From assembly GCA_003563255.1 (NCBI GenBank), contig PWSL01000253.1:1-5183 (forward strand): 5,183 nucleotides of DNA. Direction: 5' to 3'. A program made the position numbers and the translations under genes. This document shows positions 1-4,650 of the stretch, piece by piece. Position 1 is the first letter of the stretch. Every line of letters starts with the position of its first letter. This stretch comes from Desulfonatronospira sp. (GTDB lineage: Bacteria > Desulfobacterota > Desulfovibrionia > Desulfovibrionales > Desulfonatronovibrionaceae). The notes below the pieces were generated by a model, which was not told the origin of the DNA, did not search any database, and was given only the letters and a program-made list of their open reading frames with translations.

Positions 1-1
1 C

Positions 2-52
2 CTTGGGGGGAATGAAGAGAAGAGAGAAGAAGGACTCACGCTAAGGCGCTAA
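2..52 (+). CDS. Possible C-terminal tail of an upstream gene, encoded in the repeat
   Basis: The frame starting at base 2 is open from the window edge to a TAA at 50-52 and ends in the residues NEEKREEGLTLRR. The GxxExxY gene at 123-551 ends in RHEERREERVTLSR, encoded by the next copy of the same repeat and also closed by a TAA in the CGCTAAG motif. The matching tails suggest that a protein-coding gene upstream of the window runs into the repeat and stops in it. That gene could be another GxxExxY copy or an hsdM/hsdR-type gene; only about 16 residues are visible, so this cannot be decided. The open frame may also be chance. Confidence 0.25.
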   Translation, partial: LGGNEEKREEGLTLRR

Positions 53-117
53 GACGCTAAGCTTTTCAGAGCTTTTTCTTTGCGCCGTTGCGCCTTTGCG
101 TGAGACAATTCTTAAAT
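11..117. repeat. Palindromic repeat, copy A, left of the GxxExxY gene
   Basis: A purine-rich lead-in (11-33) is followed by an imperfect inverted repeat: arm 36-61 (TCACGCTAAGGCGCTAAG...) pairs with arm 78-103 at 21 of 26 positions across a 16-nt loop. The right shoulder continues to the TTCTTAAAT motif at 109-117. The whole block recurs after the GxxExxY gene at 511-617, and its right half recurs again at 628-663. It looks like a dispersed palindromic element and could form a stem in RNA or in single-stranded DNA. There is no T-tract directly after the stem, so it is not a classical terminator. Confidence 0.8.
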
Positions 118-122
118 AAACT

Positions 123-551
123 ATGCGTGATCAATCAGAATACATTGAAAAGCTTGCATCCACAGTCATTGACACTGCCTTTCACCTGCACCGTGATCTA
201 GGGCCGGGACTGCTGGAATCCGTATACGAAGCTGTACTGGCCCATGAACTTGGGGCAAGGGGCTTGATGGTGGAACGGCAGAAGCCGGTACCCGTTCATT
301 ATCAAGGCGTTGTGCTTGATGAGGGTTTCCGGCTGGACCTGCTTGTGGAGAAAAGGCTGATCGTTGAACTCAAATCAGTTGAAGAGCTTCATCCTGTCCA
401 TCCAAAACAGGTCCTGACCTATCTGCGGCTCATGGACCTGCCTTTGGGGCTCTTGATCAATTTCGGGGCTCCTTTGTTGAAGCAGGGGCTTAAGCGGGTG
501 GTGAACAGGCATGAGGAGAGAAGAGAAGAAAGGGTCACGCTAAGCCGCTAA
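123..551 (+). CDS. GxxExxY family protein (PDDEXK_3, nuclease-like fold)
   Basis: This 142-residue protein belongs to the GxxExxY family, whose cellular role is not established. The naming motif is seen as G29-L-L-E32-S-V-Y35 in LGPGLLESVYEAVLAHEL. A PD-(D/E)XK-like core follows: D72 in RLDLLVE, then E82 and K84 in IVELKS, and Q96/Y100 in KQVLTYL, a place where this fold often has a conserved Gln. The predicted active-site residues are therefore present, but nuclease activity is inferred only from the fold. The ATG at 123 is the first plausible start and precedes all motifs. No Shine-Dalgarno sequence is visible, because the bases just upstream belong to repeat copy A. The last 13 or so residues (HEERREERVTLSR) are encoded by repeat copy B and are probably not part of the ancestral fold. 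The gene sits between palindromic repeats just before hsdS, which suggests insertion of a cassette into a type I restriction operon. Confidence 0.9.
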   Translation: MRDQSEYIEKLASTVIDTAFHLHRDLGPGLLESVYEAVLAHELGARGLMVERQKPVPVHYQGVVLDEGFRLDLLVEKRLIVELKSVEELHPVHPKQVLTYLRLMDLPLGLLINFGAPLLKQGLKRVVNRHEERREERVTLSR

Positions 552-617
552 GCCGCAAAGCTTTTAAACCCCTTTTTCTTAGCGCCTTTGCGTCTTCGCG
601 TGGAACAATTCTTAAAA
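511..617. repeat. Palindromic repeat, copy B, overlapping the 3' end of the GxxExxY gene
   Basis: This block repeats copy A in the same order: a purine-rich lead-in (511-533), inverted arms 536-560 and 578-602 (20 of 25 positions pair), and a right shoulder ending ACAATTCTTAAAA. It lies about 500 bases downstream of copy A in the same orientation. Its left part is translated as the C-terminus of the GxxExxY protein, with the stop TAA at 549-551 inside the left arm. Confidence 0.8.
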
Positions 618-627
618 GACTTTCTTA

Positions 628-663
628 GCGCCGTTGCGCCTTTGCGTGAGATAATTCTTAAAT
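628..663. repeat. Third repeat half-copy, nearly identical to 82-117
   Basis: The 36 bases 628-663 match 82-117 at every position except C106 versus T652. They include GCGCCGTTGCGCCTTTGCG and end in TTCTTAAAT. Only the right half of the palindrome is present here, placed in tandem after copy B. Copies A and C thus form near-perfect direct repeats flanking the GxxExxY gene. The first possible ATG of hsdS (662) overlaps the last two bases of this copy. Confidence 0.85.
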
Positions 664-2374
664 GAGACATATGACAACAGACCTTTTATTCAAAAACTTC
701 CATCTCCTGGCAGGTACACCCGACGGAGTAAAGCAACTGCGCCAGCTCATCCTCCAGCTGGCTGTCCAGGGCAGGCTGGTTCCTCAAAATCCTGATGATC
801 CTCCTGCAAGTAGGCTTTTACAACAGATCAAGGCAGAAAAACAGAGGCTGATCAAAGAAGGCAAAATCAAAAAGCAAAAGCCCCTGCCTGAGATTAAGCC
901 GGATGAAGTGCCCTTTGAGCTGCCTAAAGGATGGGAGTGGGCACGTTTAAAATACATCAGCTTTGATTTAGGCCAAAAAAAACCCGACATGGAGTTTACA
1001 TATATAGACGTGGCCTCGATTGAAAATAATTCAGGAAAAGTTTCAAGAGATCTTCAAGTTATACAACCTCAAAACGCACCTTCAAGGGCAAGAAAGATTG
1101 TCCTTAAGAACACGGTTATTTTTTCCACTGTAAGACCTTACCTGCTTAACATAGCAGTTATCGAAGACGATTATTCTCCTGAACCCATAGCCAGTACGGC
1201 CTTTGCCATTCTGCACCCCTGCTCAGGCATCTCCAGCAAGTTCTTGTTTTATTATTTGAGAAGCAATGTCTTTATTGATTACGTAAACTCAAAAATGACT
1301 GGTATAGCATATCCTGCAATTAACGATTCCAATTTCTTTTCAGGACCAATTCCAATTCCGCCCTCCCCTGAACAACACCGAATAGTCGCCAAAGTTGACC
1401 AGCTCATGGCCCTGTGCGATGAACTGGAAGCCAGGCAGGAAAAACAAAAAGTGGTTCATGCCCGGCTGAACAAATCCGCCCTGCATGTCCTGACAAAATC
1501 CAGAACCAGGGACGAACTGTCCTTCAACTGGACCAGGCTTAAGGACAACTTCAGCCTTGTTTTCACCACCCCGGAATCAATCCAGGAACTCCGCTCCTCA
1601 ATCCTCCAGCTGGCTGTCCAGGGCAGACTTGTCCCTCAAAATCCTGATGATTCTCCAGCACAGGCAGTCTTAGAAAAAGCAAAACCTTTTTTTGAAGGCT
1701 TGGTTGTCCAGAAAAAACTGAAAAAGTTACAAACATTGCCAGCCGTAACTGATCAAGATAAACCTTTTACACTCCCGACCGGTTGGGCTTGGAGTCGTTT
1801 GGGAGAACTAATTAAGGTATCATCAGGTGATGGTTTGTCGTCAAAGGATATGATTGAAGGTCATATCCCAGTCTACGGTGGAAATGGCATTGCCGGTTTT
1901 CATAATAAGCACAACATTGAAAAGCAAACATTGGTGATAGGTCGTGTTGGATATTATTGTGGCAGTGTTCATATTACTCCAGACAAAGCATGGGTTACTG
2001 ACAATGCTTTCATTACATATTTTAATGATCACCTTCTAAGCATTTGGTTTCTGAAGTATCTGTTGAATGCTACAGATTTTCGTAAGCACGACAATGCAAC
2101 CGCACAGCCAGTTATTTCTGGCGCAAAAATTTATCCAATAATCATTGGGCTCCCCCCACTCCCTGAACAACACCGCATAGTTTCCAAAGTTGACCAGCTT
2201 ATGGCCCTGTGCGATGAATTGGAAGCCAGCCTGACCAGATCCCAGGCAGACGGACAGAAGCTCATGCAATCGGTTGTGGTGGGTTGTTATCCTCAGCCAG
2301 TGATCAGCCAGAAAATGTTCAATGGTAGTGAAAAAACATACCCGCACAAAATCATATTCCAGGAGTCAATATGA
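662..2374 (+). CDS. hsdS: Type I restriction-modification specificity subunit (S)
   Basis: HsdS selects the DNA target of a type I methylase/restriction complex and binds HsdM. The 570 residues show the standard two-fold layout: a conserved segment (res 25-48, ILQLAVQGRLVPQ), TRD1 (about 88-235, opening LPKGWEWARL), a helical spacer (PEQHRIVAKVDQLMALCDEL, 236-255), the conserved segment again (309-332), TRD2 (371-500, opening LPTGWAWSRL) and the second helical spacer (501-520). Both TRDs look intact. Numbering is from the ATG at 662; the ATG at 671 (MTTDLLFKNF) fits the usual start of the family better, and 662 lies at the edge of a repeat. Neither has a strong ribosome-binding site. The last 30 or so residues after LMQSVVV look unlike a usual HsdS end. 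The stop overlaps the next gene by ATGA. No hsdM or hsdR is in the window; they are presumably upstream, beyond the GxxExxY cassette. Confidence 0.95.
   Translation: MRHMTTDLLFKNFHLLAGTPDGVKQLRQLILQLAVQGRLVPQNPDDPPASRLLQQIKAEKQRLIKEGKIKKQKPLPEIKPDEVPFELPKGWEWARLKYISFDLGQKKPDMEFTYIDVASIENNSGKVSRDLQVIQPQNAPSRARKIVLKNTVIFSTVRPYLLNIAVIEDDYSPEPIASTAFAILHPCSGISSKFLFYYLRSNVFIDYVNSKMTGIAYPAINDSNFFSGPIPIPPSPEQHRIVAKVDQLMALCDELEARQEKQKVVHARLNKSALHVLTKSRTRDELSFNWTRLKDNFSLVFTTPESIQELRSSILQLAVQGRLVPQNPDDSPAQAVLEKAKPFFEGLVVQKKLKKLQTLPAVTDQDKPFTLPTGWAWSRLGELIKVSSGDGLSSKDMIEGHIPVYGGNGIAGFHNKHNIEKQTLVIGRVGYYCGSVHITPDKAWVTDNAFITYFNDHLLSIWFLKYLLNATDFRKHDNATAQPVISGAKIYPIIIGLPPLPEQHRIVSKVDQLMALCDELEASLTRSQADGQKLMQSVVVGCYPQPVISQKMFNGSEKTYPHKIIFQESI
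749..804. repeat. Intragenic direct repeat in hsdS (partner at 1601-1656)
   Basis: The two 56-base segments match at 52 positions and encode ILQLAVQGRLVPQNPDD in both halves of HsdS. They reflect the internal duplication of the subunit, but the DNA identity is high enough for homologous recombination. Exchange between the copies would delete or swap TRD1. Confidence 0.85.
1366..1434. repeat. Intragenic direct repeat in hsdS (partner at 2161-2229)
   Basis: The two 69-base segments match at 64 positions and encode PEQHRIVxKVDQLMALCDEL, the start of each helical spacer after a TRD. With the pair 749-804/1601-1656 they bracket each TRD with near-identical DNA, while the TRDs themselves are unrelated to each other. 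This is the layout expected for exchange of specificity domains. Confidence 0.85.
2361..2365 (+). promoter_or_regulatory. Ribosome-binding site for the AAA ATPase
   Basis: AGGAG lies five bases before the ATG at 2371, inside the last codons of hsdS. Together with the ATGA stop/start overlap it supports translational coupling of the ATPase to HsdS. Confidence 0.75.
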
Positions 2375-3555
2375 TCAACACAATAAATATTGATGGTTTT
2401 AAATCCTTGAGAAATTTTGAGATGGAACTTGGCCTGGTCAATGTTTTGATCGGGGCCAACGGCAGCGGAAAAAGCAATATCCTGGAAGCCATAGGCGTTC
2501 TGTCCGCTGCCGCCTCAGGGCGGGTAGACGATGAATCCCTGATGCGGAGAGGCGTGCGCCCTGGGTTGCCAAGCCTTTATAAATCCTCATTCAAGGCAGA
2601 CCGGACTCCTCCACATATTACCATGGAGGTCAATGCTCCAGAATCTTCATACAGGATTTCGCTTTTAAATCCATTGCAGGACCCCAGGCCTGCCTGGGAA
2701 TTCAAGACCGAGCACCTTGCTTCAAAGACTTCTACTATTGTCAGTCGTGGAGTACGCCGGAAGAACGATTATGATCCGGCCCTTGGCCTGGCCGCTTTAA
2801 AAGCAGTTGAGTTAGACAAACAGGACCCGGCCGGTCGGTTATTGAACACCTTGCAGGACTATGCCATTTATTCCCCGCATACAGCTGCTTTGCGTGGCAT
2901 AGTACCCGACCCTCAGACCAGGGAGCCCGTAGGACTTTCAGGCGGCGGCCTGGCTGCAGCCATGCATGAGTTGCAAGCACTTGCGGTCATTGATGATAGG
3001 GTTGAAGAAGCCCTGGAGGATGTGCTTTCCTGCATGGATTGGGTTGAAGGATTTGACACCAGCCTGAGTGCATCACAGCTGCTGTCTCCGTCCGTGCCCC
3101 GTTCAAAGAGGATTCTGCGTTTTACTGATCGCTACATGATAAAGGAGCGCAACAAGCTCACCGCTTATGACGCCAGTGAGGGATCGCTTTACGCTCTGTT
3201 TGCTGCGGCCCTGACTTTATCTCCTTCTTCCCCGTCTTTTTTGGCCATAGATAACCTGGATCATGCTCTAAACCCCAGAATGGTCAGGGAGTTGACCAGG
3301 ATGTTATGTGAGTGGGTGTTGGAAGCCAACAGACAGCAGATTATTTTCACTGCTCATAACCCGGCAGTGGTGGATGGACTGGATCTTGACAATGAAAACA
3401 TCAGACTTTTTGCAGTGGACAGAAACAGTATGGGACACAGCCTGGTGAGCAGAATTGAAATAACGCGGGAATTGTCTGATCTTGCAGCCAAAAATGACTG
3501 GCCTCTTTCCAGACTGTGGATGATGGGACATATCGGTGGAGTGCCCAATGTCTGA
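2371..3555 (+). CDS. SMC/OLD-type AAA family ATPase (AAA_21-like)
   Basis: This 394-residue ATPase has an ABC/SMC-like head without a long coiled coil. The N-terminus (INTINIDGFKSLRNFEMEL) is the usual first strand of RecF/OLD-type heads. Walker A is G28-ANGSGK-S35, the signature-like motif is ASEGS (268-272) in DASEGSLYALFAAALTL, Walker B is FLAIDN (290-295) followed by the D-loop-like HALNP, and the H-loop-like motif is FTAHNP (326-331). The Walker B Asp (D294) is followed by Asn (N295) where a catalytic Glu is expected. The C-terminus ends LSRLWMMGHIGGVPN. There is no TOPRIM domain in this chain; one is encoded by the next gene, giving a split OLD-like pair. The start is fixed by AGGAG at 2361 and the ATGA overlap with hsdS; the stop overlaps the next gene by 8 bp. 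A defence role as ATP-driven sensor or regulator of the partner is inference. Confidence 0.9.
   Translation: MINTINIDGFKSLRNFEMELGLVNVLIGANGSGKSNILEAIGVLSAAASGRVDDESLMRRGVRPGLPSLYKSSFKADRTPPHITMEVNAPESSYRISLLNPLQDPRPAWEFKTEHLASKTSTIVSRGVRRKNDYDPALGLAALKAVELDKQDPAGRLLNTLQDYAIYSPHTAALRGIVPDPQTREPVGLSGGGLAAAMHELQALAVIDDRVEEALEDVLSCMDWVEGFDTSLSASQLLSPSVPRSKRILRFTDRYMIKERNKLTAYDASEGSLYALFAAALTLSPSSPSFLAIDNLDHALNPRMVRELTRMLCEWVLEANRQQIIFTAHNPAVVDGLDLDNENIRLFAVDRNSMGHSLVSRIEITRELSDLAAKNDWPLSRLWMMGHIGGVPNV
3535..3541 (+). promoter_or_regulatory. Ribosome-binding site that decides the TOPRIM gene start
   Basis: GGTGGAG lies six bases before the ATG at 3548. The alternative GTG start at 3536 falls inside this site and has no site of its own, so ATG 3548 is preferred. 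Confidence 0.65.
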
Positions 3556-4210
3556 GCTCAAAATTGGATTGGTTGTGGAGGGACCCACTGACGCAGTTGT
3601 TTTGCAGGCTGGCCTGGCCGCCTTTCTTGGAACTCCATTTATTGCAACAACCCTTCAGCCTCAAGTGCCTGCGGGCTCACCTGGAACCGGCTGGGGCGGG
3701 GTTTACAGGTGGTGCAGACAAGTGGCTTCTCTTAAGTCGGAGACATTATCTGAAAATCCCATTCTGCGGAATCTGGATGTGATAATTATCCAGATAGATG
3801 CGGACGTTGCAGGAATGAGTTACGCCGATGCCGGAATTCATGAGCCGGTATTAAATGATTTACCTTGTGAGGTGCCCTGTCCACCGGCCTCGGATACGGT
3901 TGATCTACTTTTCAGTGTTGTTCATGGGTGGCTTTCACCGACCATACCCGGAGATAGTGGAGTCATCTGTGTGCCTTCAAAATGCATTGAAGCATGGGTG
4001 GCAGCCGGGCTTTACAGTCAAACAACTCCCGAACTCATGGATGATCTTGAATGTTCTAATGCGATTCTTGCCTATTTTCAAAACAAGCCAGCCAGGAAGC
4101 GTCTTATCCGCAGTAAAAAAGGCAAACCAAAAAAGATAAGAAGCAGATATCTGGAAATATCAGAATCTCTTACAAAAGAATGGGAAAATATTACAAAATA
4201 TTGTCCATAA
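3548..4210 (+). CDS. Small TOPRIM-like protein, partner of the AAA ATPase
   Basis: This 220-residue protein is probably the nuclease or effector partner of the preceding ATPase. A TOPRIM-like pattern is visible: E11 in IGLVVEGPTD and the D84-A-D86 pair in IIIQIDADVAG, the expected metal-binding acidic residues. Other segments look like family motifs: GTGWGGVYRWCRQ (46-58), DLPCEVPCPPASDTVDLL (104-121) and CVPSKCIEAWV (141-151). The C-terminal part is basic (KPARKRLIRSKKGKPKK) and may bind nucleic acid. It is shorter than, and I cannot align it to, the DUF4435 TOPRIM protein (AriB) of PARIS, and it lacks the usual DUF4276 pattern. I chose the ATG at 3548 over the GTG at 3536 because of the GGTGGAG site; the overlap with the ATPase gene is 8 bp. 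The reading frame continues sensibly past the stop (see 4211-4264), so the C-terminus may be shortened. The TOPRIM call is from motifs only. Confidence 0.8.
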   Translation: MSELKIGLVVEGPTDAVVLQAGLAAFLGTPFIATTLQPQVPAGSPGTGWGGVYRWCRQVASLKSETLSENPILRNLDVIIIQIDADVAGMSYADAGIHEPVLNDLPCEVPCPPASDTVDLLFSVVHGWLSPTIPGDSGVICVPSKCIEAWVAAGLYSQTTPELMDDLECSNAILAYFQNKPARKRLIRSKKGKPKKIRSRYLEISESLTKEWENITKYCP

Positions 4211-4264
4211 GCTGGTTTGTTTCAGAAAGCCGTTGAAAACTCAATGGCAAGGCTGAATGTATAA
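4211..4264 (+). other. In-frame extension of the TOPRIM gene beyond its TAA stop
   Basis: After the stop at 4208-4210 the same frame stays open for 17 codons (AGLFQKAVENSMARLNV) and ends at a TAA at 4262-4264. The junction reads C-P-stop-A-G-L-F-Q-K-A. A single C-to-T change of CAA (Gln) to TAA would give this stop, so the protein may have lost an amphipathic C-terminal tail of about 18 residues. A stop-free run this short can also be chance. Confidence 0.35.
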
Positions 4265-4474
4265 TGGCCATAATTGTTTAAAAAAGCTGAAGCCGCCCCT
4301 GGGGACGACTTCGTAACTCCTTCCACTCCTGGTGGATGAGCTATTGAAATTTGTATATCCATAATATCAAGATCGTCAAAAGTTTTTTCATCTGGGTCAT
4401 CAACTAATTTCGGGAAAAACAGAAATCAATGATTTCCGAATTACAGGACCGCTTTCATCTGACGATCACTAAAG

Positions 4475-4500
4475 ATATTGTGGGACCCTGTCCCCAATAT
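4475..4500. repeat. Compact inverted repeat, GGGAC-N3-GTCCC core
   Basis: ATATTG-T-GGGAC pairs with GTCCC-CAATAT across a three-base CCT loop: 11 base pairs with a single bulged T at 4481. There is no following T-tract, so a terminator is unlikely. It resembles short interspersed palindromes often seen between genes. Only one copy is in the window. Confidence 0.6.
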
Positions 4501-4602
4501 TACATATCCTCCACTAGATCGGGATGACCTCTATTGTTGATTGATACTGTGATTAATGGATAGAGGCATTCTGGATTATCAGTTTCAGTTTCAATTAAGC
4601 CT

Positions 4603-4634
4603 GGATATTTTTAAACTTGACTTTTAAAATATCC
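4603..4634. repeat. AT-rich inverted repeat upstream of the DUF4143-type gene
   Basis: GGATATTTT (4603-4611) pairs with AAAATATCC (4626-4634), with a partly complementary AT-rich interior. It lies just before the ATG at 4651 and overlaps the promoter candidate, so it could be an operator. The motif TATTTTTAAACT occurs twice, at 4606-4617 and 4639-4650. Confidence 0.45.
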
Positions 4635-4644
4635 ACGCTATTTT
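4617..4644 (+). promoter_or_regulatory. Weak promoter candidate for the DUF4143-type gene
   Basis: TTGACT (4617-4622) resembles a -35 box, and TATTTT (4639-4644) after a 16-base spacer is a poor -10 box. Transcription would begin near 4651, at the ATG itself, which would make the mRNA leaderless; this agrees with the lack of any Shine-Dalgarno sequence. The region is AT-rich, so chance matches are likely. Confidence 0.25.
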
Positions 4645-4650
4645 TAAACT

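Larger units (their letters stand above)
4265..4650. other. Intergenic region without a confident gene
   Basis: This stretch is AT-rich relative to the flanking genes and has no long open frame on either strand. It holds an inverted repeat at 4475-4500, a second at 4603-4634, a short CCCC-T-GGGG palindrome at 4296-4304 and a weak promoter candidate. On the minus strand two short protein-like open stretches in different frames (4503-4610 and 4222-4418) may be debris of an inactivated gene. I do not recognise either. No tRNA or other RNA gene was seen. Confidence 0.6.

Noticed and set aside
11..663. CRISPR array
   Set aside because: The repeats are long, imperfect and palindromic, only two to three copies exist, and the spacing is one gene rather than regular short spacers.
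784..990. Open frame on the minus strand inside hsdS
   Set aside because: It lies antisense to the conserved first segment of HsdS, has no recognisable motif, and the + strand product is certain.
2036..2347. 103-codon open frame on the minus strand at the end of hsdS
   Set aside because: It is antisense to TRD2 and the second conserved helix, and no family features are visible.
3536..3547. GTG start at 3536 for the TOPRIM-like gene
   Set aside because: GTG 3536 is part of the GGTGGAG site that serves ATG 3548, and MSELKIGLVVEGPTD is a natural N-terminus.
3516..3782. Overlapping + strand frame at the ATPase/TOPRIM junction
   Set aside because: It competes with the frame that carries the VEGPTD motif and the good ribosome-binding site; its translation looks like a shadow.
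2371..4210. A single OLD-type gene broken into ATPase and TOPRIM by a frameshift
   Set aside because: The ATPase has a natural end (GGVPN), and the TOPRIM gene has its own ribosome-binding site and ATG. A two-gene arrangement explains this better than a broken fusion.
2371..4210. Direct assignment as PARIS (AriA/AriB)
   Set aside because: The logic is similar, but I see no DUF4435 pattern in the small protein and cannot confirm family membership without a profile search.
4296..4304. CCCC-T-GGGG as a terminator stem for the TOPRIM operon
   Set aside because: The stem is four pairs with a one-base loop and has no T-tract; it cannot form a stable hairpin as written.
4222..4362. 46-codon minus-strand ORF from the ATG at 4362
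   Set aside because: It has no ribosome-binding site and no recognised homology, and it overlaps the possible TOPRIM extension; kept only as possible gene debris in the findings.
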